Of a stretch of DNA of 60,417 nucleotides, positions 15,731 through 24,445 are shown in pieces. Position 1 is the first letter of the stretch. Each line of letters opens with the position of its first letter. Source of the stretch: Actinoplanes sp. DH11 (GTDB lineage Bacteria; Actinomycetota; Actinomycetes; Mycobacteriales; Micromonosporaceae); the NCBI RefSeq assembly GCF_020873875.1, contig NZ_JAHWGU010000044.1, positions 1 to 60,417 on the forward strand. Direction: 5' to 3'. The notes under the pieces were generated by a model. That model did not search any database, was not told the origin of the DNA, and saw only the letters and a list, made by a program, of their open reading frames with translations. A program made the translations under genes and the position numbers.

Positions 15731-16812
15731 CAGACGAGCAGCTGGACCGCCTGGTTCGCGACGCCGACCCCGTCCCGCGTGCCCTCGCCGCTCGCCTCGG
15801 CGGGGCGGAGCAGACGTTGCTGGAGGAGATCATGTCCACCCCGAGACTCGACACCGCAGGCAGCGACCGGCCACGACGCGGCAGGTGGCAGGGCGTCGCC
15901 GGCGCGGCGGCCGCGGCGGCGGTCGTCGCCGGCATTTTCGCGGCGTCGACGCTGCTGCTGCGCCACGACCCGGCCGGCACCATGACCGAGCCGGCGGCAG
16001 CTCCCAGCGCCGCGGCACCCAGCGAGGCGGCGACCATCGCCCCCGAGGTCGAGGGAGACTATCCGCGTCTGCTGATCGACGAGCCGGGCTGGACGGCGAC
16101 GTACGTCCACGGGTTCACCGGCGAGAACGGCGACGTCTCGTTCCGCAAGGGCGGCCGGGAGATCGGCATGACCTGGTACCAGGACGAGCTGTACCAGAGC
16201 TACTACGACGACCGCCTCGACGTCAGCAAGCCGGAGACGACCACTGTCGCGGGCACCCCGGCCAGCATCGTGACCTACAGCGACAACGACTTCGCGGCGA
16301 TGCTGCGCCCGCACGACGGCGTCTTCGTCGAGTTGCGGACCAGCGCCGCGAAACCCGGCGCGGACACCTGGACCCGTGCCTCGTTCGACAGGTTCCTGAC
16401 CCGGGTGGTGCGCGCCGACCAGCAGAGCTTCCTCGCGGCAATGCCGTCGAAGATCGTCACTCCGGCGGAGGTCCAGGACGAGGCCCGCAAGCTGCTCGCG
16501 GGGGTGCCGCTGCCGCCGGGCTTCGCCGTCAGCTCCCTCCCGGAGGCGGGCGCCCACGATCCGTACCAGTTCGGCGCTCTCGTCTCCGGCCGGGTCGCCT
16601 GCGGCTGGATCAGCGAGTGGGTCCGCGCCGACAAAGCCGGCGACGACAGCGCCCGGCGGGCCGCCACGGAGGCGCTGCGCGGCAGCCGCGACTGGAAGAT
16701 GCTGAAGGACATGGCCGGCGAGGGCGCGTACCCGCAGGCGTTGTTCGAGATCACCGCCAAGGTGGTCGCCGGCAAGGTGCCCGCGGGGTACGAGGCCGGG
16801 CTGGGCTGCTGA
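15727..16812 (+). CDS. Membrane-anchored partner of the ECF sigma factor
   Basis: 361 residues. A cytoplasmic N-terminus of about 55 residues (MTDEQLDRLVRDADPVPRAL) is followed by one membrane segment (GVAGAAAAAAVVAGIFAAST), then a long extracytoplasmic domain beginning after a Pro/Ala linker near residue 95. This matches a group of actinobacterial proteins encoded directly after ECF sigma genes (CU044_5270-like start). The translational overlap and topology support an anti-sigma or sensor role. No zinc-binding HxxxCxxC motif is present, so it is not a ZAS-type anti-sigma. Confidence 0.7.
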   Translation: MTDEQLDRLVRDADPVPRALAARLGGAEQTLLEEIMSTPRLDTAGSDRPRRGRWQGVAGAAAAAAVVAGIFAASTLLLRHDPAGTMTEPAAAPSAAAPSEAATIAPEVEGDYPRLLIDEPGWTATYVHGFTGENGDVSFRKGGREIGMTWYQDELYQSYYDDRLDVSKPETTTVAGTPASIVTYSDNDFAAMLRPHDGVFVELRTSAAKPGADTWTRASFDRFLTRVVRADQQSFLAAMPSKIVTPAEVQDEARKLLAGVPLPPGFAVSSLPEAGAHDPYQFGALVSGRVACGWISEWVRADKAGDDSARRAATEALRGSRDWKMLKDMAGEGAYPQALFEITAKVVAGKVPAGYEAGLGC

Positions 16813-16813
16813 G

Positions 16814-18169
16814 TCAGCCGGTGGTGACGCGGTAGACGACGTCGGCGTAGTCGTCGCTCACGTACAGGGCCTTGTCCGGGCCCTGTACGGCCATCACCGG
16901 CCGGCCCCACCGCTCGCCGTCCGCGTTCTGGAACCCGCCGATCAGCCGCTGCTGCTCGCCCAGGGTCCCGTCCCGCCACGCGAAGAACGACACCTCCGGC
17001 TCGCGGGGCGGTTCCCGGTTCCACGAGCCGTGCACGCCGACGAGCGCGCCCGGCCCGCGGTCGCCGGCCGTGCCGAAGCTGAGGCCCAGCGGCGCCGAGT
17101 GCGCGCCGAACCCCTGCTCGGTCGGGGCGAGCTTGCCGCAGTCGAGTTTCGCGCCGTCCGGGCTCAGCTGCACGTCACGCACGAACGGCCGGTTGCTGTA
17201 GGCGAGGGCGCCGGCGTTCAGGTCCGGGTCCGGGTTGCAGTACGGCCAGCCGAGCTCCCGGCCGGGCGTCAGCTTCGCCAGCTGCTCCATCGGGTAGTCG
17301 TTGACGTAGTCCTGCATCACCTTGCCGAGGTCGGACTCGCCGTCACCGTTGGCGTCGTCGTCGTGCGGGTAGGCCACGTTGTCACGGTGGTTGACCGCGG
17401 TCCACACCGCGCCGTCCGGGGCGATCGCCAGCCCGGTCCCGTTGCGCACGCCCCGGGCGTACACCTCGGGCTCTCCGCCTCCCGGCGCGGCACGCAGCAC
17501 GGATGCCCGCTCGGGGGTGGCCTCGCGGTCCTCCTCGGACACGTTGCCGGTGGAGCCGATCGAGACGTAGATCGAGCCGTCCTCGCCGATCGCCACGCTC
17601 TTGAGCGCGTGCGAGTAGGCGCCGCGCAGCTCCGGGCTCTTGGCGTCCGGCAGGTCGTCCACGACCACCCGCTTGCCGGAAAGCTTGCCGTCGGCGTAGG
17701 TGAACGCGTCCACCTGATCACTCTCGGCCACGTAGAGGGTGTTGCCCTCGAAGGCGAGCCCGTGCGGCTGGTTCAGGCCGCCGACGAGTGTGCGCTGCTC
17801 CGGCGTGGCATCACCGGCGCTGGGGGTGAGCAGCACGATGTCACCGAACTTGGGCCGCGACACCAGCAGCTTCCCGTCCGGGGCCCAGGCCAGCAGCCGC
17901 GCCTTGGGCACCGCCGCCCACGCGGTGACCGTCCAGCCCGGCGGGGCGGTCACCTTGCGCTGCTGCCGGAACGGTTCCGCGTCGAGGCCCGGTGCGGTGC
18001 GCACGTCGGACTCGACGAGCTCGGCCGCACCGGACGGGGCGCCCGCCGGGGGTGCGGCCGGCGGGGTGGCGGCCGAGGCGGACGACGGGTCGTCCGGCTC
18101 GTCCGAGGAACACCCGGCCAGGCCGAGCACCAGCCCACCGGCCATCATCGCTGCCACCATCGTCTTCAT
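16814..18169 (-). CDS. Sorbosone-dehydrogenase-like lipoprotein (beta-propeller)
   Basis: 451 residues. A lipoprotein signal LGLAGC (Cys about residue 20) is followed by a low-complexity Ser/Pro/Ala linker. The mature part repeats propeller blades: LAWAPDGKLLVSRPKFGDI, GLNQPHGLAFEGNTLYVAES, SVAIGEDGSIYVSIGSTGN, GVRNGTGLAIAPDGAVW and ALYVSDDYADVVYRV. This is the PQQ-dependent glucose/sorbosone dehydrogenase fold (GSDH/L-sorbosone dehydrogenase family). Sugar oxidation is known for some members, but many lipoprotein members have no proven activity. Anchored outside the membrane. Convergent with the sigma partner gene; 1 base separates the stops. Confidence 0.85.
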   Translation of the reverse strand: MKTMVAAMMAGGLVLGLAGCSSDEPDDPSSASAATPPAAPPAGAPSGAAELVESDVRTAPGLDAEPFRQQRKVTAPPGWTVTAWAAVPKARLLAWAPDGKLLVSRPKFGDIVLLTPSAGDATPEQRTLVGGLNQPHGLAFEGNTLYVAESDQVDAFTYADGKLSGKRVVVDDLPDAKSPELRGAYSHALKSVAIGEDGSIYVSIGSTGNVSEEDREATPERASVLRAAPGGGEPEVYARGVRNGTGLAIAPDGAVWTAVNHRDNVAYPHDDDANGDGESDLGKVMQDYVNDYPMEQLAKLTPGRELGWPYCNPDPDLNAGALAYSNRPFVRDVQLSPDGAKLDCGKLAPTEQGFGAHSAPLGLSFGTAGDRGPGALVGVHGSWNREPPREPEVSFFAWRDGTLGEQQRLIGGFQNADGERWGRPVMAVQGPDKALYVSDDYADVVYRVTTG

Positions 18170-18234
18170 CGGTCCCAGATGTACCCGGACGTCCGGGCCT
18201 GACGCAAGGATTCGGCGAAGTTCGGCGCAGCCCC

Positions 18235-18312
18235 GCTCAGCTTGTCACGAGCCGCTTGCGGGCCGCACCGACCGCTCAGCTCTTCACGAGCGGCTTGAGG
18301 GCCGCACCGACC
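18235..18312. repeat. 39-bp tandem duplication at the 3' end of the LLM gene
   Basis: 18235-18273 and 18274-18312 are about 87% identical (both start gctcagct and end gggccgcaccgacc). The second copy contains the last codons and stop of the LLM oxidoreductase gene. The first copy lies in the untranslated region and would encode a similar ending. Confidence 0.85.
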
Positions 18313-19214
18313 GCGGCGACCACGCCGGGCCGGTGCCCGTTGCGGATCAGGTTGATCGTGAGGCCGTCGATGCCGGCGCCGAGCACTCTCTCGTGCAGCT
18401 GCTCCGCGACCTGGTCGGCGGTGCCGAGGAAGGACCGGTTGCGGCGGTCCTCGGGGATGCTCCCGGCCAGCTCCTTCACCTCCGCGTCGGTCTCGCCGAC
18501 CATGCCCATGACCAGGTAGCTGGTGGCGAGGGTGGCCGGGTCACGGCCGATCTCCTCGCACCGCTCGCGCAGCACACCGACCTTGCGGGCCAGGTCGTCG
18601 ATGTCGCAGATGATGTTCATGTGGTCGGCGAAGCGGGCGGCGAGCCGGAACGTCTTCTGCTCGCCGGAGCCGCCCAGCATGATCGGGATCGTCGGGCGTA
18701 CCCGCGGGTTGTTCATGGCGCCCCGCGCGGTGTACCACTTGCCGTCGAGTGTGCCCGGCTCGCCCTTGAGCATCGGCGCGATGATGGTCAACGCTTCCTC
18801 GAGTCGCTCGAAGCGCTGGCCGAACGTGCCGAACTCGAAGCCGTAGTCGTGGTGCTCGCGCTCGAACCAGCCCGCACCGATGCCGAGGATCGCCCGGCCG
18901 TGCGAGACCACGTCGAGGGTGGTCACGGTCTTCGCGAGAAGAGCGGGATTGCGGTACGTGTTCCCGGTGACCAGTGTCGACAGCTGCACCGTCGAGGTGT
19001 GCTGGGCGATCGCGCCGAGCGTCGTGTAGGCCTCGAGCATCGCCGCCTCGGGGGCGCCGATGCCGGGCAGCTGGTAGAAGTGGTCCATCACCAGGACGGT
19101 GTCGAAGCCGGCGGACTCGGCCTCCCGTGCCTGGGCGGCGACGGTGTCGAACGTGTTCTCGACCGGGCCGGGGTAGGTGTAGTTCGGGATCTGGTAACCG
19201 AGCCTGATGCTCAC
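18276..19214 (-). CDS. F420-dependent LLM-class oxidoreductase
   Basis: 312 residues from GTG 19214, preceded by ggaggatt. The luciferase-like TIM barrel is clear: MSIRLGYQIPNYTYPGPVE, ESAGFDTVLVMDHFYQLPG, TLVTGNTYRNPALLAKTVTT, VSHGRAILGIGAGWFEREH and IPIMLGGSGEQKTFRLAA. Sequences of this type are F420-dependent in actinobacteria. The substrate is unknown. It is divergent from a TetR gene, and the shared 77-base gap holds a good palindrome, so TetR control is likely. A 39-bp duplication covers its 3' end. Confidence 0.9.
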   Translation of the reverse strand: MSIRLGYQIPNYTYPGPVENTFDTVAAQAREAESAGFDTVLVMDHFYQLPGIGAPEAAMLEAYTTLGAIAQHTSTVQLSTLVTGNTYRNPALLAKTVTTLDVVSHGRAILGIGAGWFEREHHDYGFEFGTFGQRFERLEEALTIIAPMLKGEPGTLDGKWYTARGAMNNPRVRPTIPIMLGGSGEQKTFRLAARFADHMNIICDIDDLARKVGVLRERCEEIGRDPATLATSYLVMGMVGETDAEVKELAGSIPEDRRNRSFLGTADQVAEQLHERVLGAGIDGLTINLIRNGHRPGVVAAVGAALKPLVKS

Positions 19215-19227
19215 GAATCCTCCGTGA

Positions 19228-19268
19228 TGTAAGAGGGCTATCACTTGCTAATGTAAGAGACCTCTTAC
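19228..19268. promoter_or_regulatory. TetR operator between LLM oxidoreductase and tetR
   Basis: GTAAGAG-AC-CTCTTAC at 19253-19268 is a perfect 7+2+7 palindrome. A second half site tgtaagagg lies at 19228-19236, 25 bases away. Both lie in the divergent promoter gap, which is the normal place for autoregulated TetR control of the neighbour gene. Confidence 0.7.
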
Positions 19269-19291
19269 TCCAGGGCAAGCGGGAGGGCGGC

Positions 19292-19879
19292 ATGTCACCG
19301 GACCGGAGCTACCACCACGGTGACCTCCGCACGGCATTGATCGAGGCCAGTTTCGACATGCTCGCCGAGTGTGGCCTCAAGAAGTTCTCGGTGGCTGCCG
19401 TGGCCCGCCGGCTCCAGGTCAGCTCGGCGGCGCCGTACCGGCACTTCGCCGGCCGCGACCACCTGCTCAGCGCGGTCAGCGCCGCCGCGGCCGAGACGCT
19501 GCGCGCCGAGATCGTCGCCGCCGCCGACGCCGCCGGGACCGACCCGGCCGGACGGCTGGCCGCGGCCGCCGGCGCGTACGTCCGCTACGTCGCACGCACC
19601 GGCGCCGGATTTCACGTCATCTTCGCCGCCGAGCTGTACGCGGTCGCCGACGACGCCCGCCGGGAGCGGACACGTGCGCTGATCAGCACGCTGCTCGACC
19701 TGGCGGCGGCCACCGGCGCCGGCTCCTACGCGGAGACGGTGCGGCTGGTGGAGGCGACGATCGCGGTGGCACACGGATATACGTCCTTGCACGCCGACGG
19801 CTTCTTCAACCGGGGCGGCGACACCGTGGACGACATCGCGGCCCGGGCGGTCGGTGCCGCCCGGGCGCTGATGCCCTGA
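19292..19879 (+). CDS. TetR-family transcriptional regulator
   Basis: 195 residues. The N-terminal helix-turn-helix (about 10-60) reads HHGDLRTALIEASFDML, then FSVAAVARRLQVSSAAPYRHF, a typical TetR DNA-binding domain. The C-terminal part is helical and ligand-binding (YVRYVARTGAGFHVIFAAEL). It is divergent from the F420-type oxidoreductase, with the palindrome at 19253 between them, so it probably represses that gene and itself. Ligand unknown. The next gene on the right is convergent. Confidence 0.9.
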   Translation: MSPDRSYHHGDLRTALIEASFDMLAECGLKKFSVAAVARRLQVSSAAPYRHFAGRDHLLSAVSAAAAETLRAEIVAAADAAGTDPAGRLAAAAGAYVRYVARTGAGFHVIFAAELYAVADDARRERTRALISTLLDLAAATGAGSYAETVRLVEATIAVAHGYTSLHADGFFNRGGDTVDDIAARAVGAARALMP

Positions 19880-19898
19880 GGTTCTGCCGGCGTTGGCG

Positions 19899-20864
19899 TT
19901 ACTTGGCGGCCATGCTGGTCTTCGCGAGCTCGAAGGTGGGCAGCATCGCCTTGTGCTCGGCGGCGTCCAGCCCACCCAGGTCCAGCACGACCACGCCGTC
20001 CCCGGTCCGCACCGCCATGGCCCGGTTCGGCAGCCACTCCTCGAGCAGCTTCTGGTACTGCTCGAAGGCGACCTCGACACCCTCGAACCCACCGGCCGTG
20101 ACAGTCGAATACTTCACCTTGCGGGTCTTGCCCTCGCTCACCAGCGGCTTCAGCGCGGCCTTCGGCGCACTGGCCGGGCCGGTCCAGACCCGCAGGAACC
20201 CGACGTGCCCGGCGGGCTTGCCGTCGATCTCGCAGATCAGCCGCAGGTTGCCCTTCTTCACCAGGTCAGCGAGCGGGTCGTCGGCCGCGATGTCGACGGC
20301 CTTCGGCTTCCACTTCTCGGTCACCTTGAACGTCACCGGCAGTTCGCAGCCGCTGCCGGCCGCGCCGACCACGCCGTCCACGACACCGCCGTTCGCGGCA
20401 TCGCCGGGCGCCGCCGACGGGGCGCCCTCGCGGGGGCAGTACTTGTCCAGCCCGGTCAGCGACTCCTGGAAACCGCTGGTGTCGGCGGCCTCCGGGTTCG
20501 CGGCGACCTTCGCGGACTCGTCGGCGATCCCGGTCAGGATGGCGGCGAACGCGGGGTCGGAGGCCCGGCCCGCTTCGGTACGCATCTGATCGGCGAGCTT
20601 CGTGAAGGTCTCGTTGTAGACCTTCGTCAGCGCCGCCTCCGGATCCTTCTCCTCGGCGACGTCAGCCATCGAACTGAAAAGATTGAGTACGACGTCACGG
20701 GCGGCCTTGCCACCGGACGCGCAGATCTCGGCCGTGTTGTCGGCCGCCGTGCTCGCCGACGACGCCGGTGCCGCGGTGCCGTCCTGCTCGGTGCCGGCGC
20801 AACCGCCGACAAGCAGGGTCACACCCAGGACAACAGAAAGGGGAATACGTGAATTCTTGATCAT
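19899..20864 (-). CDS. Secreted lipoprotein, unknown function
   Basis: 321 residues from ATG 20864. The lipoprotein signal is MIKNSRIPLSVVLGVTLL then VGGCAG (Cys about 22), followed by a Thr/Ala/Ser linker. The mature part has Cys residues that could pair (EICASGG, KYCPREG, GSGCELP, LRLICEID). No catalytic motif is recognised. The C-terminal third (GGFEGVEVAFEQYQKLLEE) looks like a compact domain of actinobacterial lipoproteins. Divergent from the membrane protein at 20989. Confidence 0.7.
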   Translation of the reverse strand: MIKNSRIPLSVVLGVTLLVGGCAGTEQDGTAAPASSASTAADNTAEICASGGKAARDVVLNLFSSMADVAEEKDPEAALTKVYNETFTKLADQMRTEAGRASDPAFAAILTGIADESAKVAANPEAADTSGFQESLTGLDKYCPREGAPSAAPGDAANGGVVDGVVGAAGSGCELPVTFKVTEKWKPKAVDIAADDPLADLVKKGNLRLICEIDGKPAGHVGFLRVWTGPASAPKAALKPLVSEGKTRKVKYSTVTAGGFEGVEVAFEQYQKLLEEWLPNRAMAVRTGDGVVVLDLGGLDAAEHKAMLPTFELAKTSMAAK

Positions 20865-20988
20865 TGTGATAAGGCACTGTACGCGGCGGCGCCACGACGC
20901 GCAGTCCCATAAACGCCCGCCGGACATTGAACTCCGCACGTTACGTGTCCGTACCTTGCACGGAGAATCACGGCGAGGGGACGCGCAC

Positions 20989-22176
20989 GTGGAACGGACA
21001 GACCGCCCGGGGGACGAACCCTACCTGCGCGTGGCCGGATATGTGCCGGGGCATGCCGAATCATCGATGGAGGCGCGTGCGGATGCCGTGACCTGGCCGA
21101 ACATCTCGGACTACTGGCCCGACCGGCGCCGGGACGCCTCCCCTCGGGGGCCCGGCACCGCGGCGGCACCCTTTCCGCCGGACCTCGACGCCGCGGCGGC
21201 AGCCTCGTTCCGGTGGGGTCGGCCGGAGCCGCGCCGGGCCGCCGAGCGGCAGGCAGCCGCCCGGGTGCTTCCCACGCACCTGCCCCTTCAGGCGCCGGAG
21301 CCGACCCGCCGGTGGCATCGCCGGACGGTCCTGCTCGCCGGTCTGCTGGCCCTGGTCATCGCGGTCGGCACGGTGCTGCTGACCCGCCCCGACGACCGAT
21401 CCGCCGTTCCGGTCGCGGTCACCCCACCGGTGACAGTTCCCGCCGGTGCCCCGCCCGGTGCCCCTGCCGGCACGCCGCCGACCGGCCCGTCGTCACCCGG
21501 CGCCTCCACTGGTTCGGCCGGCGCCCCCACCGGCGCGTCGCCGTCCGGCGCCGGCCGCAAGCCCGAGCCGCTCCCGGCCACCACCCCGCCCCGGGCCACC
21601 GCGACCGTCACGGTCCCGGCCCGGCCGCCGGCACCCCGCGCCGCCCGCTTCGAACTGCTCACCGGCGTCACCGAACTCGACGTCCGCACCGCCGACCTCG
21701 GCGACCGCGCCTTCACCGCCGACGGCGCCGACACCGACTTCTCCGACGGCGTCCTGCGGCTGCGCACCAGGCAGGGCGTGACCCGCCTGACCGTACGGCT
21801 CAGCGACCGCATCACCTGGCACCTGCGCACGTCGGCGGGCGTGCACGCGGCCACCTTCGACATGTCCACCGGCACGGTGAGCCGGGTCGACCTGGACGGC
21901 GGCGCCCAGCAGATCGACCTCACCCTCGACCGGCTCGCCGGAACTGTGCCGATCCGGATGACCGGCGGCGTGCACACCTGGCAGATCACCACCGCGGCGA
22001 AACTGCCGGTACGCGTAGCGGTCGGCAGCGGCGCCGCCGACGTGACCGTCTACGGCAGGCAGCAGAGCGGTGTGGGCGCGGGCACCACGATCCGCTCCGG
22101 TGACCTCGACGACCGCGACGGCCTCGACATCGACGCGACGGCGGGCATCCACACCCTGCGAATCAGCCGCCGCTGA
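20989..22176 (+). CDS. Single-pass membrane protein with beta-rich external domain
   Basis: 395 residues from GTG 20989, with cggcgagggga upstream. A hydrophilic cytoplasmic region (1-108) contains YLRVAGYVPGHAESSMEAR. One membrane helix (TVLLAGLLALVIAVGTVLL) follows, then a long Pro/Gly/Ala/Thr linker (about 135-220). The external domain has repeated short strands (FELLTGVTELDVRTADLGD, then VHAATFDMSTGTVSRVDLDG), like a right-handed beta-helix or adhesin-type fold. No enzyme motif is visible. Orthologues may be Micromonosporaceae-specific. Confidence 0.7.
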   Translation: MERTDRPGDEPYLRVAGYVPGHAESSMEARADAVTWPNISDYWPDRRRDASPRGPGTAAAPFPPDLDAAAAASFRWGRPEPRRAAERQAAARVLPTHLPLQAPEPTRRWHRRTVLLAGLLALVIAVGTVLLTRPDDRSAVPVAVTPPVTVPAGAPPGAPAGTPPTGPSSPGASTGSAGAPTGASPSGAGRKPEPLPATTPPRATATVTVPARPPAPRAARFELLTGVTELDVRTADLGDRAFTADGADTDFSDGVLRLRTRQGVTRLTVRLSDRITWHLRTSAGVHAATFDMSTGTVSRVDLDGGAQQIDLTLDRLAGTVPIRMTGGVHTWQITTAAKLPVRVAVGSGAADVTVYGRQQSGVGAGTTIRSGDLDDRDGLDIDATAGIHTLRISRR

Positions 22177-22185
22177 GCCACCAGC

Positions 22186-22298
22186 CACGGCGCCTGCCCG
22201 GCCCGGGGCGCACGGCGCTGCCCGGCCCGGGGTGCATGGCGCTGCCCGGCCCGGGGTGCACGGCGCTGCCCGGCCTGGGGTGCATGGCGCTTGCCGGG
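22186..22298. repeat. 24-bp tandem repeat, 4.6 units
   Basis: Units cayggcgctgcccggcccgg-ggtg follow one another at 22186-22210 (25 bp), 22211-22234, 22235-22258, 22259-22282 and a partial copy to 22298. They alternate cac/cat at the first codon-like triplet. The array lies between two convergent stops and is not coding as far as can be seen. Confidence 0.85.
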
Positions 22299-22335
22299 AG
22301 CGGCTTGCGTTCTCGCACGGCGGCCGCGTCGCCGG

Positions 22336-22977
22336 TCACCGCCGGCAGAAGTCGGCGAGTTCGGACGCTGCCCCCGGCTCGATCCACTCGAACGTGCCGC
22401 GCAGCAGGTCGGCCCGCTGATCCACGACGGTGACCGCGGCGGTCAGGTCGCCCCAGGGCATTGTCACGTGCACCAGCAGCCGCTCAATGCCGTAGGGCAG
22501 CACCGGCACATCCGAACGCATCAGCAGCCCGTCGGTGGAGACGTCCTCGACCCGGCCGGTCAGCGCGACAAGCCGCCGGGACTCCACGGTCACCACCTGG
22601 GCCGTACCGGACGCCGGGAACGGCCCCGACTGCCGCACCGACGAGCGCCGCTGCACCAGTCCGGCCGGGGCGTCACCGATCACCCGGAGCTGGTCGTCAC
22701 GCAACTCACCCTCGACCCAGGTGACACCGGTGCTGGTCACGAGTTCGAGAACCCCGATACGGCGTACGCCCGGCCCGTCCAGACTCAGCACCGGGATCGG
22801 CGGCAGGTCAGTGATGAACGGCGCCTTCACCTCGGCGAGCGTGACCAGGACGACCGCCTCCGAACCCGGGCACCGCAGCGTCAAACTGCTCCCCGCAGGC
22901 ACGCTGATCGTCACCAACCGGACATTACCGGCCGGGACACCGTACTCTCCGGAGTTTCCACTTCTCAGCAGCCGCAC
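22336..22977 (-). CDS. PilZ-domain cyclic di-GMP-binding protein
   Basis: 213 residues. The N-terminal half is beta-rich and resembles the YcgR-type flanking domain (VPAGSSLTLRC, VTWVEGELRDDQLRV). The C-terminal PilZ domain carries QRRSSVRQ (RxxxR) followed 40 residues later by VEDVSTDGLLM (D-x-S-x-x-G), the two loops that grip cyclic di-GMP. Binding is inferred from these motifs. Downstream targets are unknown. The GTG at 22977 is used as start; a GTG 13 codons in is possible. A 77-bp hairpin repeat lies upstream. Confidence 0.8.
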   Translation of the reverse strand: MRLLRSGNSGEYGVPAGNVRLVTISVPAGSSLTLRCPGSEAVVLVTLAEVKAPFITDLPPIPVLSLDGPGVRRIGVLELVTSTGVTWVEGELRDDQLRVIGDAPAGLVQRRSSVRQSGPFPASGTAQVVTVESRRLVALTGRVEDVSTDGLLMRSDVPVLPYGIERLLVHVTMPWGDLTAAVTVVDQRADLLRGTFEWIEPGAASELADFCRR

Positions 22978-23043
22978 CGCCCCTCTCAGCCCGCCCCGGT
23001 GGTTTCTGCCCCGATGGCACCGGACACGCCGCCCAAGGCCAGA

Positions 23044-23120
23044 TGTTGATCTGCTGGCGCTACGAAATCGCTGTGATCAAGGGGTTGAAACCGCGATTTC
23101 GCATCGCTAGCAGATCAACA
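23044..23120. repeat. 77-bp hairpin repeat, copy 1
   Basis: A 28-base left arm (tgttgatctgctggcg then ctacgaaatcgc) and a right arm (gcgatttcgcatcgc then tagcagatcaaca) pair with 3 mismatches around a 21-base loop. Copy 2 at 43845-43921 shares the first 35 bases exactly. It is intergenic, between the pilZ start and the next minus-strand gene's stop. Confidence 0.9.
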
Positions 23121-23220
23121 CCGCCGCACCGTGAACCGGCAGAAGAGTTCGCCTTGGCTGCTTGACAGGACGCCCTCGACCAGCAGCGTCCCGCGAACCG
23201 GCCGGGACCTTCCGCCCGCG

Positions 23221-24357
23221 TCATGCCAGCCGCGCCCGGCGCACCGACCGGGCCACGAGCCAGCCGCCGGGCAACGCACCGAGCAACCACAGGACCGGTC
23301 GAGGCGCGCGGAACAGCATGTCGGCGACGGGGCTCACGGTGACACCGCCGGACAGCCAGAAGGCGCTGTACTCGCCGCCGGCCGCACAGGACAACACATA
23401 CGTGCCGGGCTCCGCCACATACATGTCGGCGATCAGCGATGTGCCCTCGGTCGCGTCGTACGCGCTCTCGAGAAGCGGCTTGATCGTCAGCGACTCCGAC
23501 TCGACCCGTCCCCCGCCGGCGCCGTCGAGTACACAGCCGGGATCCTGCGGCGGATCGTCCAGGGCCAGCAGCGCGTACCAGCCGCTCTCGCTGATACTCA
23601 TCGTCCTGGCGTCCTGGTCCGCCCACCTCACCGGCGGCCCGGTGCTCGCCCAGTCGCTGTAGTCCGCCGCCTGCTGCACCGTGATCGGCGCCAGCAACGC
23701 GCCGGCACCGGCCAGCAGCAACCCGAGCGGCAAGGTGATCCAGGACGGCCACGCCCGCAGTTGCCGGAACCGGCCGATCCCGTGCCCCACACCCGCGCCG
23801 AGCGTGGCCGCGAAGAACCCGAGCCCGGCCAGCCCGCCGACCGGGTGGGCCCCGATCGGGAAGACCAGCCGGTACCACGCCACCGTCGCCACCAGATAGA
23901 CAGCGGTGATCGCCCACCCGGCAACCAGAGCGCTCAGGAGCGTGGGCCGCACCGGCGCCCCGGCCGTCGGCGGCCCCGCGTCCGGCTCGGCAGAGGCGGT
24001 GGAAAGCGGCGGCGCGGTTGGCGGGGCGGGCGGGACGGCGGGAGGCGGCGCGGTTGGCAGGGCCGGCGGGACGGCGGGTGGTGGCGCAGTGGAGAGCAAG
24101 AGTGGCGGGGCGGGCGTGGCGGTGGGCGGTGGCGGCACGGTGGGTGGGTCGGCGGCGGTGAAGCGGGCGGCGGCAACGGCTGCCGGCAGTGCGGCCACGC
24201 TGATGATCCAGATGGTGAGGTCGGGGCCTTCGAACGCGATGTTCTCGGCCGTCTGGCAGCACGTGTAGCCGACGAACGGGACGAACGACGTGAGCAGGCC
24301 CCAGAGGAACAGGCACACCGGCCCGGGGAACGCTCGCCTCAGCCGCCACCACGTCAC
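23221..24357 (-). CDS. Multi-pass membrane protein with Pro-rich cytoplasmic or external linker
   Basis: 378 residues from GTG 24357 (VTWWRLRRAFPG). A first pair of membrane helices (VCLFLWGLLTSFVPFVGYTC, LTIWIISVAALPAAVAAA) is followed by a long Pro/Ala/Thr stretch built from 12-residue repeats (about residues 72-125). Three more helices follow near 145-235. An extracytoplasmic domain with Cys pairs (GCVLDGAG, YVLSCAAG) and a C-terminal helix (VLWLLGALPGGWLVARSV) end the protein. No known family is recognised. It lies downstream of the kinase/regulator pair on the same strand. Confidence 0.65.
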   Translation of the reverse strand: MTWWRLRRAFPGPVCLFLWGLLTSFVPFVGYTCCQTAENIAFEGPDLTIWIISVAALPAAVAAARFTAADPPTVPPPPTATPAPPLLLSTAPPPAVPPALPTAPPPAVPPAPPTAPPLSTASAEPDAGPPTAGAPVRPTLLSALVAGWAITAVYLVATVAWYRLVFPIGAHPVGGLAGLGFFAATLGAGVGHGIGRFRQLRAWPSWITLPLGLLLAGAGALLAPITVQQAADYSDWASTGPPVRWADQDARTMSISESGWYALLALDDPPQDPGCVLDGAGGGRVESESLTIKPLLESAYDATEGTSLIADMYVAEPGTYVLSCAAGGEYSAFWLSGGVTVSPVADMLFRAPRPVLWLLGALPGGWLVARSVRRARLA

Positions 24358-24445
24358 CTGCCGATCATCACGCTCTGCCGGTGCCGATGGGGGGATTCGG
24401 AGCGGGCGGCACACCGTACGCATGCCGGGGTCGAAAGCCGCCGCC

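Noticed and set aside
22186..22298. Coding continuation of the 20989 gene
   Set aside because: The stop at 22174-22176 is clear, and the 24-bp array gives only short repetitive peptides.
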